Notes under the pieces: generated by a model
Told to the model about the DNA's origin: nothing
Seen by the model: the letters and a program-made list of their open reading frames with translations, nothing else
Databases searched by the model: none
Position numbers and translations under genes: made by a program
Shown here: one piece after another, positions 38,746-50,391 of the stretch
Position numbering within the stretch: the first letter of the stretch is position 1
Layout of the letters: the number at the start of each line of letters is the position of its first letter
Origin: Lepidodermella squamata
Taxonomy: Eukaryota > Gastrotricha
Assembly (NCBI GenBank): GCA_047495785.1
Contig: JBLDXI010000001.1
Location: 744,001-808,000, forward strand
DNA: 64,000 nucleotides
Direction: 5' to 3'

Positions 38746-39836
38746 TCATGAAGAGATGGTATTTAGGGAGCAGTATGGCGCCTTGTCGGGTGTGCTGCCG
38801 TAGAATTCACCGCTGGCTGGTGATTTGAATGACCAGTAACCAGCTTGAGCGCTCTGCGATTCAAGGCAGCTCTTGCATTTGCCCGCTTGCACGGCTTTCC
38901 ACGATTCGCATTGGCAGAAGGTGTGTAGGCACCCGTCTGGCGGGTTTATTGAAGCAGTGAACAACTGAGGTGATCTCGAGTGATCACACGCTACGTTCCA
39001 GCAGCCAGGCTGCTGCTTCACGTCATTGACCCAGAAATCCTTATGACCGATTGCAAAGTAAAGACCTAATACAAAGAGGATTGGGTAAATCATACCTGAG
39101 ACTCATTTAAATAGGACTTACCGATGGTAGAGGTGTGTATTACGTCTACGTATTCGGCGTCTCCCTTATCGACGCGAGCATCCGCTCGGTCTGGGTTGTG
39201 AAAAGCCGGGGATGCTGGGTCCAAAGCAGTGATACGGCCAAATCGTTGCTCCATCCTCTTACCAGCAAATCCGCAAACATGAGCTCCCAGCGAAAATCCG
39301 ATGCAGTGGTAATTTGAGTGATCTGATTTCTCATCTTCGTTGAAAAATACGCCGAGAGCAGCTCCGATGGTTCGCGTATTCGACGCGGCCTGGCTGTACA
39401 GGGTCCAACCTGCCCCGGGGGAGGCACCTTTCGCCCAATCGACGACTATTACATCAGAGTTCGGCTTTACTTTGAAAAGCTCGCTGAACATAGGTTCAAG
39501 CCAGGAACTAAACGATCCGTTATAAGATTCGCTGAATCCATGAATTAGCAGATAAACATCGTCTCTTAATTCCTTACTGTTTGAGGGCCAATGTGAAATA
39601 TTGTTTCAAGGCTTGGTCAACTAGACTCACCCATCGTTGATGAGGCGGACTGGTTCGTTGAGCCGGTGCAGGTAATATTTGGCAGGTATTTTATTGTAAG
39701 GATCTTGTGGGACGGGTAAATGGCGGAAGGGTGCGTTTTCGTTGTCGAAACACCCCACTTTGTCGTAGCAAACTTTTTTCGCAGCTACGCCGCTTATCGC
39801 AAGGCCAAATAAAGAAATGAAGGGGAGGAATTTCAT
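38746..39836 (-). CDS. Secreted pancreatic-lipase-family lipase 6
   Basis: Exons 39836-39631, 39576-39122, 39065-38746; phases agree, 326 aa. Signal peptide MKFLPFISLFGLAISGVAA, then KVCYDKVGCF and the block KIPAKYYLHRL. Body: VYLLIHGF, VVDWAKGAS and YSQAASNTRTIGAALGVFF. Triad in GFSLG, TALDPASP and CDHSRSP (an Asp beside the His where most copies have Ser). Short cysteine tail FCQC...C..C. The first two exons have exactly the same lengths (206 and 455 nt) as those of lipase 7, marking a second tandem pair. TATA-like catatataatg lies at 39885-39895. Confidence 0.88.
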
Positions 39837-39884
39837 TGTTTAGGAACTAGCCCGATACTACCTTATGATGATAGAGTGGGGTAG

Positions 39885-39895
39885 CATATATAATG
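39885..39895 (-). promoter_or_regulatory. TATA box of lipase 6
   Basis: Minus strand cattatatatg about 50 bp upstream of the ATG. GATA-type sites (39924-39929 and 39956-39961) lie further upstream. Confidence 0.5.
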
Positions 39896-40288
39896 TGACT
39901 GCGGCGCTGGAATGAGGTCATAGTTATCTCTGCAGTTCATCCCGACGCAACGATATGATAACTGCAAGTGCGACGGTGGGGTAAAGGAAAATTCGCGACA
40001 CTTTTTTCAATGTAACATCACCCTTAAAAAACGGGGCATTTTTCCCACGTTCTTCGAGCGATATGGATGTAATCTTATCACAATATAGCAAATGGACGAA
40101 TGGCCGTTGCTTATCAAAACGACATCCGCATGAGCCCCAATATTTGGCACGAACTTTAAGTTTCTTACTCAACTCGAATTCTTGGTTGATAATTCTATAA
40201 TATGCATTTATTGGACAAGATTTCGGCTAAGCTCTTCAAAGTCATATGAAGAAATCATAGCTTTCCTTTGTGAAAATTCGAATCCTTA

Positions 40289-41398
40289 TTATTGCAAGCA
40301 ATACGGCGGCTGGCTGGTGGTTTTTCCGTAGAACTCCCCACGAGCCGATGACAGGATAGATCTATAGCCCAGCTCAGCGCTTAGGTGCGCGTCGCAGGTG
40401 AGGCATTGGCCTTTGTCGAGCAATGACCACGTCTCACATGGGCAGTAGAGGAAACTGCAACCAGGCGCAGGGTTGATAGATTCAGTGTAGAAATGAGTTG
40501 CCCGAACGTGACTGCAAGATGTGACAGCGCTGACTAAATCGCCGAAACCAGAAATATTATCATAACAGCCGGGTTGCTGCTTGATATTATTCATCCAGAA
40601 ATCGCTATCTCCGACCGGGAAATAGATGCCTGATAAATAAAATCGTTTTTAAAATGAATAGACAACAAAATATTGGAACCTACCCAATTTGGAAGTGTGG
40701 ATAACATCGACGAAATCAGCATCGCCAACAGCAACGCGGGCTTCCAGATTTTTCAGGGTGCTGAAACCGGGCGCAGCTGGATCCAAGGCAGAAATGCGGC
40801 CGAATTTATTGGTCATTGTTTTACCAGCAAAGCCGCAAACATGCGAACCAAGAGAAAATCCGATGCAATGATAAGTCGAGTGATCTTCTTTGCCGTCCTC
40901 GTTGAAGAAAACGCCAAGAGCTGCGCCGATGGTGCGCGTGTTCGAAGCAGCTTGGTTGTAGACGGAAAGGCCTTGAATGGCCTCGGCGCCCTTCTCCCAG
41001 CTAAGGACGATGACATCGGCGCGAGGCTTGACCTGCCACAATCGCTCAATCATATCCTTTTGCCAAGCTGGGTACGAAACGTTGTACGACTCTGTGAAGC
41101 CATGAACAAGCACGAAAACATCCTTGGCCAAAGATTTTCTGTTACACGGACATATTATTTACAAAATATTTGAATATTTCGCTACAATTTACCCATCGGT
41201 GATCGTGACAAGAGGTTGTCCGTTTCGGTGCAAATAGTAAGTCGGTGGAATCTGCTTGTACGGATCTTTAGGTAGCGGCAGGTGGTTGAAGGGAGAGCTG
41301 TTGTTGAAACAGCCAACTTTTTCGTAGCAGACCTTGCCAGCATGGGCAGTACCAGCCGCAAGAAGCAAAACGGCAGAAATTAGACCAATTGAACTCAT
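40289..41398 (-). CDS. Secreted pancreatic-lipase-family lipase 7
   Basis: Exons 41398-41193, 41138-40684, 40629-40289; phases agree, 333 aa. Signal peptide MSSIGLISAVLLLAAGTAHA, then KVCYEKVGCF and the block QIPPTYYLHRN. Body: VFVLVHGF, VLSWEKGAE and NQAASNTRTIGAALGVFF. Triad in GFSLG, SALDPAAP and CSHVRAT. Tail YCPC...C..C ending QPPYC plus LQ. Sister of lipase 6 by shared exon lengths, NNIKQQPGC/NDVKQQPGC and sequence. A TATA box (CTATAAAAGC on the minus strand) lies at 41471-41480. Confidence 0.9.
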
Positions 41399-41470
41399 GA
41401 TGGTTTGAAGGTTTCAGTAAGATTCAGGTAAGATTCAGGTTAGACTATATTCTTGGCCAAAATTTACCCG

Positions 41471-41480
41471 GCTTTTATAG
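41471..41480 (-). promoter_or_regulatory. TATA box of lipase 7
   Basis: CTATAAAAGC on the minus strand, about 75 bp before the ATG: a strong TATA match. Confidence 0.6.
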
Positions 41481-42121
41481 CCGCAACCGAGGCAAATGTC
41501 CCCGGTAAACGAGGCCGTCGGTCAATTTTTTTAGACATTTTATCTGCCCTGCACCGGTAAATTGTTATTTTCGTACATATGCGAAATAGCAGCTGTATAA
41601 GTTGGAAAAAATGGATATCGCACCAATGTACAACCTTATCGCTATATTCCCACGGTTGAATCACGCGTTATGTCCATTTTCTCAGGCTGAAATATTTCGT
41701 CCTTCTCTCAGACATAAATCCGCCCATTACTCAATTGATTGTTAACTTTCGAGAATTTGAGCAAAAAATTAACGCCTATAAGCCAATTCGATGTCTTTAG
41801 TCCGAGCCATAGTGAAAAGAACAAAGAATTTGAAGTTTAAAGGCTATAACACTGAGATAAGGTAAATTAGTTGAAAAGATGCAGCAAGGAAACAATTGGT
41901 AAATAGTCTAATCGATCAATCATTTAATCGATCAAGTTTATTTTCGCGACTGATTGTTAATTTTCGAATTTGCAAATCACACTTGCTCAGGTTATTTATT
42001 ATTGACTTTTATTATGATTTTCAACTCGCATTCGTAAAATACTTCATATAAAAATTTCACCGAAAAATTGAAACCGGATTAATTTTAGCACCTTGTTTAT
42101 AAGTTCTTTGATTCTGTTTTT
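41481..42121. other. Intergenic, no gene seen
   Basis: About 640 bp upstream of the lipase 7 promoter and downstream of lipase 8. AT-rich, with two nearby copies of atcgatcaa/aatcgatcaa near 41910-41935. No supported frame. Confidence 0.4.
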
Positions 42122-43373
42122 TTACGCGCAGAAAGGCGCCTTGTCGCTGGTGTGACCCCAGAAAGAGCCGCGACCCGGATAGTTGATAGACGGGTAGCCA
42201 GCATGCGAGCCATTAGCCTCGTCGCATTTGTCGCATTTGCCATCTTCGAAGGCCTTCTTGTTATCACAAGAGCAGAAGAAAAAGCTGCAGCCCTTCGGAT
42301 TGACGATCGAGTTTGCGTAAAGTTGAGGCGCGCGTTCGTGCGAGCAGCCGAAAAAGGCCGCAACCCAATCTTCAAGAGAGCTGACAATGCCATAAGAGCT
42401 AGCAGGTGAAGATGGGACTGAAGAAAAAAATCAGTTAACATTTATCAATGGAATGTTTAGAAATAACTCACAGCCATTAACGTAAGCGGCATGAGTGCCA
42501 GGCTCAGGTAGGGGAATGTTGCTTGAGCGGGCCGAGCGGCGTTTGCGGGAGAAGCAACCCGGTTGTTTCACAGCACCGTTGGCGAAGAAATCAACGTGAC
42601 CAATCGGGAACTGCAGGCCACACCAGCTAGTGTGGATGACGTCGACAAACTGCGCATCAGTCTTGTCAACACGGGCAGTTGCGTTGTCCTTGTCAAAGTT
42701 CGGCCCAGCCGGGTCGATAGCCGAGAGACGGCCCCAACCGCCACGAGCGAACTTGCCAGCGAAGCCGCAAACGTGAGCACCGAGCGAGAACCCAATGCAA
42801 TGAGCCTTGGTCGAGTCAAACGCTGGATTCTCCTGCAAGAATTTGATGACCAAACGGCCAATGACTCTGGTGTTACTGGCTGGCTGCGAGTAGATTTTCA
42901 AACCCGAGCCGTAGTCAGCACCCTTGCCCCATTCTACGAACATGACGTCAGCACTTGGGCGAACTTGCAACAGGTTATCAATGATCGGCTGGTTCCAGGT
43001 CTAATAATACCGTCATCGGTAATATTGCTTTTTAATTAAAAAAATGAAGTATTATATACCGCAGTATTGGACAAATTGCCGCCAAAGCCATGGGTCAAAA
43101 TGATTAAATCAGCGACATTGACTTGATTCGCGCTCTGAAGAACTTGTTTAGGCTGGCCTGCGCGGAACAGGTGGAAAGTGGGTTCGATATCCTCTGGGTC
43201 CATTGGAAGAGGCATATCGCGGAAAGGATCGTTATTATCGAAGCATCCAATGCCATCATAGCACACACTTTTCGCCTCACTATTTTGATATTAAAATTGT
43301 GAAACGATAGAATGCGCCTCCTTAAAACTTACGCGGCGAGGAAAGCAGCTGCGAGACACAGCAAAATTTTCAT
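42122..43373 (-). CDS. Secreted pancreatic-lipase-family lipase 8
   Basis: Exons 43373-43333, 43279-43060, 43000-42472, 42417-42122; phases agree, 361 aa. Signal peptide [16 protein letters not shown], then [10 protein letters not shown]. Body: [17 protein letters not shown] and [11 protein letters not shown]. Triad in [13 protein letters not shown] and CSHERAP. A basic run RKRRSARS lies between Asp and His. Tail FFCSCDN...CDKCDE ending KAPFCA. The last exon is read in a different frame from the longest open frame there, and only the spliced frame gives the catalytic His and the cysteine tail. TATA-like tgctatataagt at 43432-43443 lies about 60 bp upstream. Confidence 0.9.
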
Positions 43374-43431
43374 GGTTATCGCAAAATAAATTCTGGAAAA
43401 ATTATACATATAGCAATTAACCAATTTGGCG

Positions 43432-43443
43432 TGCTATATAAGT
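43432..43443 (-). promoter_or_regulatory. TATA box of lipase 8
   Basis: Minus strand acttatatagca about 60 bp before the ATG, at a spacing like that of lipases 6 and 7. Confidence 0.55.
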
Positions 43444-44678
43444 CTCTGATAGAGGTGTGCACTTGAAACGAACGACTCTGAAGGCGGTGTGGTTCTTATT
43501 TTGTAGTTTTTTCTTAGTTTCAGGTACGCACGAGAAACGACCTTGTGCCAAGAAATGGGATTAAAAAGCGATGAACAAACGTTACACGTGAGTAAGAAGT
43601 AGTGTGTCCAATGTCGCGATTCACGTATTTATAGGCCAAATTTCGCCTGCTTATTTTATCTATCGTTCGCAGTTTTATCTATTTCCGGGTGTTTATTTTG
43701 TCCAAAAAGTGTCTTCAGTATCGTTTTTACGCCTTCCGGTACTTGGATTGAACTCCAGTGACCTCGTGGTCTTCTTATCATTTTTTGGCTCAGCTAACGA
43801 AACACGTGAAGTATCCCAAGCAATACATTTATTTCAGCTTTATCTTAAAAAATTAACAATAAGCGACAGGATTGTTATTTCAATTATCGCGATTATTATT
43901 ATTATTATGACGATATACGCAGCCTTTGAACATAGACGTAGACATGAAAAATTCAGTCGTCGGTTTTCACAACAACAAATAATATTTAATAATAATCGAG
44001 TGGCCTCTGTTTTCGGGTCGCAATTGAAAACGTGTTGCGCTTTGGCAGATGGCGGCGGAGAGTTCAGTAGCGCCGCCGCGCTCTCGGTAATTTGTACACT
44101 GAAACAGGTATTTAAAGGCAGATACATGGAGGTTAAATAATTAAAACGCAATCATTAATTTGTTTACACAATAATATGCAAAATTGTTAGGTACGTATGT
44201 AGAAACGGTGGTAAAATAGCGCGCTCGAGAAAACAACAATATAATTTTCGCATATAATTAAATTCAAACGGGCGCAAAATGCGTGTATTTATTTTGCCGT
44301 CATTGTTTTCACGCAAGTCGTCTATAAATTGCCTCGACACGCGTCGTTTTATCCCAGGTGATGAGACAACACAAAATCACAGCGCTCTCGTTTTATATTC
44401 TTTTGGCATTATTTTTCATTCTGAAACTAACAGCGGCGGGCGTCAAAATAACAAGAAAAAAACGTCTGCTAAATAAATTAAGGCAGCGGCCGGTCCGGGT
44501 GAAAGCAGTTCTACACATCATAGAAATTTAAATCGTCGAGAAAAATGCACCTTATCATCATCATCATTGACGGAACAAAAAAAAACATAGAAAAACAAAT
44601 GCTTGTGTTATATAGACATATATCATAATAACGGATGATATTATTATTATAAAATATTAGCCTCATTATTTCATCTCA
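43444..44678. other. Intergenic, no supported gene
   Basis: 1.2 kb between the lipase array and the 3' end of the RhoGEF gene. It includes simple ATT/ATC repeats near 43890-43915 and 44546-44565. A 178-codon plus-strand frame (43604-44140) with one hydrophobic run is driven by the simple repeat and is not called. Confidence 0.45.
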
Positions 44679-47041
44679 TCAGAACGTCGTCAGGTGAATA
44701 CGCGCGACCGTGTGCAGTTTATCAAGCCACGCCCGTTTCGCGTGGTCGTCGTGGGCTATCAACGCTATTCGCTCACTTGTCGCCGCCGGGCCGTTTTCGG
44801 CCTCATTATTAAGGTGGCTATTGTTGTTGCTGAAGAACGACCGTTTGTGGTGGTCTTTTTTGTCGCCGGCCGACGACGAATCGCCGCTCGGCGTAGCAGG
44901 CGGCGTATTGAGGCGCGTAAACACGCGGAACATGGCCTGCGCTTTCTGCCCGTTGCCACTCGACGACGATGATGATGATGACGAGCCACTCGGCTCGTGA
45001 CCATTTGCGCTGTGCGAGCGATTAGCGCTGCCGAAAATGTCGCGCAGCAGCGACGAGCCTGACGTTGTTTTGTGGCTCGAATTCACCTTGTACATGAAGT
45101 GCGACGGTAATTGGATGTCTTCGATGGCGAGCGAATCGCGCGGCAGCCCCGGCACAAATATGCGATATTCTGGGCTGTGACTCGACGAGCTCGTCGTTTG
45201 TTTCGCTAGCACCAGGCCCGAGTCAAAGAGGAACGCTTGCACTTTGACGCCTTTCGCCGTTTTCAACGGCCCGTCGAAAATTAGCCGGCTAGCCGTTTGT
45301 ATGACAGGGTCTGAATCTGACGTAGACAACTGCCGTTTCACGACCGCTAATTGCGCGTCGCCTGTCAATTTATCGACAGTTTGCAGCAGATGTTCAAATT
45401 TCTTTATCTAAAATTAGGGAAAAAATATATTAATTTAAAGATTAATTTTAAATTAAAGACTGGAAATATGAGATGACCACTAACAAGAGAAAAGTGGGGT
45501 TTGGCGCATTTTCTGTAATTTTCAACAAATGGCAAACAGTATTGACTTGAATAGGGACGATTCTTGGATTCCAAGTTGTTCTTACTCAGTTCTTCTTGAG
45601 GATTCGGAATGTTCAACTTTCAGATCTCCATGAGGCTCCCATCCTCCTTAAAATACAGGAACCTCAAAGTGTCGCCGAAAAGGCTTTTCGAATTAGGTCG
45701 ACGTGGAAGCATCAATATCAAGCAAGATTCCTCACCTCAGATTACCTCAAAAAATCTCGACTGCGAATAAGAAAATAACATCAAATTTTATTGCGCGATT
45801 CTTTAATTGATGCAATAAAAAAACTAAATTTGTTAAGCGCGCATTTTTCAAAATCAGAAATTTTCACCCGAAAACTTTGAAGCCCTTTTTCTCACCTGAT
45901 GACTATCAACCTCTTTCTGATATCGTTCGACACCTTATTCATCGATCTTGAAAGCGGCATCAAAATCTCACGATGTCGAAGATTTCGCCAAACCCCACTT
46001 TTCACTTGTTAACGGTCATATTACAGCTAATATTGCCAATTTTCCGAAAGCGGGGGAACACATTTTCATGAGTTTTGTAAGAAAATATATCTTACCGATT
46101 CAAGTAGAGGTTTTTGATCTGAATGATTCGCATCTGTCCATTTAAGGATATTCCGCACCATAAGCGGGTATTTCGCTAGACGCGCTCGAGGTTTATCGAG
46201 AATTGAGTACAAATCGAGCCGAGATCGCACCGCTGTCCGGCACTCGTTTAGAATGGTCGCAAACTGCTGACTGGTCTGCAGCCGTACGTCGATAAGGCTT
46301 TTCGCGTGAACCAGGCCCGGGCAATAGTTTCTACATGACACATCAAGTGTTTACACGTATGTATAGCTACGCATCAATGAGCTTACTTGTATTTCTCTAA
46401 ATCATCAGCCCAGCGAAGGACGGCATCGCCTATCGGGCCGAACCGGCCATTTTCATCACGCTGACGCATTAAAACACTGACGAGATCTTGATGGCAAATA
46501 CTCAATTCGGCGTAACAGTTAAACACGATTGTGAGTTCGTTTTGCGATAGTAAATTTGCCGATTTCAACTTCTCGTAAAACAAATTTAGCGACAACAAGT
46601 CACCGACTAGCTCTTTTTCTGATTGAATCAGCTCAAATATTGCCTGAAATTAGAAAAAATATACAATTTTCGAAACGCTTGATTGTTAAAATTCAACCTC
46701 TTGCCGTTTGACTTCATTTGTACTGCACATTTTTCTAACTGGACTTTGCACAGTTTCAGACCAGAATGTCAAAGCTTTTTTCGTCAGCAAAGGACCCGTT
46801 ATTGGTTTCCCGGCAACAATCACCGGCCGCTTCATATCCGACGATCGCAAACTCAGCGAGCGCTTTTGGCGAAAAATGTTTAAAAATTATATGTTACTAA
46901 ATCGATAAAGCAACTCACCTGGCATGCTGATTTGAACGCCTTCAAGGATGGCGAAAAGCGGCCGGTTTCTGGCGGCTGGGTATTAGACGGGCAGCGTACA
47001 AGGCTTGAGGAACGCCTGTTAGGCGTTTCGGCAAGTACCAT
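44679..47041 (-). CDS. RhoGEF with DH and PH domains, NET1/ARHGEF3-like
   Basis: Exons 47041-46919, 46862-46698, 46643-46387, 46330-46096 and 45407-44679, plus at least one short exon between 46095 and 45408 that I could not place in frame. N-terminal basic, Ser-rich region (SPSLKAFKSACQ, RSLSLRSSDMKRP), then FWSETV...EVKRQEAIFELIQSEKEL, which matches the NET1 approach to the DH domain. The DH domain continues through KYKNYCPGLVHAK, LDLYSILDKPRARLAKYPLMVRNILK. The last exon starts IKKFEHLLQTVDKL and holds the PH domain (LIFDGPLKTAKGVKVQAFLFDSGLVLAK), with a Ser- and Asn-rich insertion splitting its second half. Known role: activates RhoA-type GTPases. About 20-25 residues at the end of the DH domain are missing from my model; a candidate lies near 45,900-45,950. 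Confidence 0.8.
45482..45508. repeat. Inverted repeat, left copy, inside the RhoGEF gene
   Basis: aacaagagaaaagtggggtttggcg here is matched on the opposite strand near 45988-46012 (aacaagtgaaaagtggggtttggcg), about 0.5 kb apart in the unresolved intron. Confidence 0.6.
45986..46013. repeat. Inverted repeat, right copy, inside the RhoGEF gene
   Basis: Reverse-complement partner of 45482-45508 with one mismatch over about 25 bp. The pair may be the ends of a small mobile insertion or a hairpin in the pre-mRNA. Confidence 0.6.
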
Positions 47042-50000
47042 TAAATTATTGTCTGGTTTTTACATTAATTCTATCTATATAAAAGGAAAAACGAAACGTT
47101 CTAAGCCGAGCCGTCATACAAAATGCAGATTAATTGCACTCCTGGCCCACCGTGTGCAATTTAATCAACAAAGATCGATTGCGGTCATATACGATTCGTA
47201 CTAGTCAGCACTTATACTTCAGGGGGCAGTACATATGACGCCGCGGCTAGCCAACAAAGCCGAGGCTTCGCGAGTTCTCCTAATTTGTAAACACGCGCGA
47301 CGTGCAGAGCAAAACAATATTTGTCGATTAAGCATACCTCATCATTATTTATAGTACAAAAAATACACATGCCGTCGTAGAATTTTGTAGAAGAAAACAC
47401 TAATACCCGAGATGAAGGCGGAAATTGAAGAAAGCTGAACACAATGAGCCCGGCTTCATCAAAACTTAGTAAACCATGATATCGGATCGACGCTAGAAGC
47501 TGCAAACAACTCTACGCTTAATCATCTAATCAATCAGTGAAATTGACTGCTTCAAAGTCAAGCAAAAAGTGCTTCATGTTTAATTAAATCGCGTCATCCT
47601 AATATTCTGCACAGCCCGTGTGATAATCTCTGATTATACCATAATGATACATTCAGATTTCAGTTCTAGAGATTTGCGATCTGGAACTGGAGAGGATTTC
47701 AAGACTCTATGTCAAACATTCATCATTTATGAAACGCTGCAAAACGTAGCAGAGAATAGCTGAAGACTTGAAATATCATTCATGACTTTCTTTAAGGGAT
47801 TTGATTAGCCCAATCTTCATGTGCCATCGTTTAGGTTTAACGCTAATGGGGCATGGGGCTTTAACGTTCGCAATTTATTTGTTCAGTGATGGCTGATAAC
47901 AATCAATAATCGTCCATCAATAGCAATTGGTACGGTTAACTCCTAGAGGTGGAGATAATGGGTCGCCGCGAATCCGATAAGAAGCATTGTTGAGCTATTC
48001 AAGGTGGAAGATTCACCAATAATAGCACCAGCTTTCTTCGCTTCGCTAATGACCGACAGTCGATTGTCTTGAATCATTCTTCCAATGCTCTAGGGTGAAT
48101 TTCAGATCTCAGACCAGATTGCAAAATAACAAGCCGATGTTTAATCAACAAATTGAAACAACTGAGCGCGTGGCACGACGGTAGTCCAATTTAATGTAAT
48201 TCGCCCATATCGCAGCACATCTTCCTTCCCATATCGCAGCCACCGGTAGAGATTTTGCGATACCATACGCCATAGTATTCCACGTTTCTACTTTCGGGAT
48301 GTGACCTCGCAGTTCTTCTTCATAAGGAGTAAGGAGTAATGGATATCAGGCATTCTATGATCGGAAAATTGCCTAAGAAGGTCTGCTATGCTTGGCTGAC
48401 TGTCTCTTTTCTCTTTTACCTTGTAAACTGTATACGATGTGGAATGCGGAATAGAGATACACATGCAACACGCAAGATTTGCAATGCATAGCCTCAGCTA
48501 CAGAAACACCGATAAATATCTATGGCTGATTTCAGAAGCAAGTAAAGAATAGGCAATTTGGAAGACTATGCAAAACATATACTTGGGTAGATATCATGGA
48601 TTAAAAGTATGGATAAAAACCTATCGATATGTGTCAAATGTTTCCGGCGGAATCATGAATCACATCGAACTCTACAGAAACTTTCGAACTATCTAGGATA
48701 AATAACAATTCCGACTCTTTATTTGACACGTATCAGGTAGATGGCGGCTGGAGCACGAAACATGAAACTTGCCGCAATCATCTGCCGGGCAATGCCTATT
48801 AACAATTAACGGTGGCTGATGATGGCAGTTAACAGCCGATTTTTTTTTAACATCCGAAGTTCGTCTTCGTCAAACATTTCGAAAAAGAGCATCGTTGATC
48901 TTCAACATGAAAAAAATGTGTTGCAAAAATTAATAAAATAATAATTATTTACATGTTTATTCAAGATGAATTTATTAGAATTGAGGCATTTGTGCCGCAG
49001 CGAAATCAAGGAATTTTGAAATTTTCTTTCAGCAGGAACGCGCCGGTTCTTTTGGCTAAAGCATTTTTTCTCGGCGGGCCATTAGCGACAAGCTTTAACT
49101 GGGACAACTAAAAACAGACTAATTCTCTTGCGTTAGCAGGTTACTTATCTCTTGGTGTCTTCTTTTTTGTCCTAAAGAACGGCGACTTGCCCCTGTTAAA
49201 GGATTCGGCGAAGTTGATCGCAGAAAGTCTGGCGGCGAATAAAAAAGGAGCATATTGCTTAGTAACTGAGATGTCAAAGGTTGATGACGGGCAGTGACAT
49301 TCATCCAAGAGCCGTCTAGCATTGAGAAAGGTTTTAGTGAACTGGAAAAGACTCCGCTAGATCCCTAACAGCTGTTTGATCAACCTTAATCTTGCCATTA
49401 CACTTCATTCATTTGATTAATATTTGAATTAATATATTTCTCGTGGAAGAGCAACTTCTAAACCATATGTCAAAATCCTTACTACATGAGAGAATGCGAG
49501 CGTTAATGGCTGGGCGTCTCCTTGAATGTTCAGGTGTGTTATTGAGTCCGGCCGACTGCGCTGTTTCAAAATTCCGAAATCTAGAATATAGACTACGGCA
49601 CAGCCAGTCTCAGCTATCGCGGGCCAGTATTTTTCAACACATAGCCATTAAACTTCCATTTCTCGTAAATACATCGGCCAGTGGATATCTGCACGGCAGC
49701 TTTCCAACCTGCGACTATGAAACCCCCGCGAGTGAGTCACCGCGAATAAATGCTGACTATAAAAATTGCTTGGTTGTTGACTATTTTACAACAATTCATT
49801 TTATTTTGCTATGACTTCACGAAACGAACAGACACATCTGCTCGCCATTCTGATACCTACAACTAATTTCCACGTCGAGCTCTCAACTGTGAGACAATGA
49901 TAATTTTAACTATACAAGGCGCGTTGTAGATAAATAAGGCGCAACTCATCTGCTCCACTGAACTCTACATCTTTCCGCTAAAAATCGTACAAAGCACTTA

Positions 50001-50391
50001 TTCCTGCGCGACCCCTGATTCATTAGCTGAGCCCGCCTACAGTTAATAGAACATGTTAATTAATCATTCAACCGCAATTTGCGACTCATTCCGATCCAAG
50101 TTATCACCAGCAATGGTAATTAATTCTTGTTGGGAGCTTTTATTTTTTTCCACATTCATGAATGTGCCCATTTTCAGGAAACATGCAAGAATCTGAATGT
50201 AATACATACCTATGTATTCATCGTCATGACTCTCGCAGAACAAAACATACCGCACAAGCTGGCTCTTAATGTTGACCTTATGCCTCATGTTGTATCAAGA
50301 GGCACCTTGCTAATAAGAAACTACGCGTTTACCCTGATTTAACTTAGTTTTATTTGTTTCAAGTGGACCAATACCCTCAGCTTTGGCAAGA
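47042..50391. other. Large intergenic stretch, no supported gene
   Basis: 3.35 kb between the RhoGEF start (-) and lipase 9 (+). It must contain both promoters. Several short frames (for example 49443-49814, +) have no family resemblance. I see no long repeat; catatcgcagc occurs twice near 48207 and 48231. Unread 5' exons of the RhoGEF gene could lie here. Confidence 0.45.

Noticed and set aside
43604-44140. 178-codon plus-strand frame with one hydrophobic run and a basic stretch
   Set aside because: The hydrophobic run is translated from an ATT repeat, there is no family resemblance, and no introns or signals support it.
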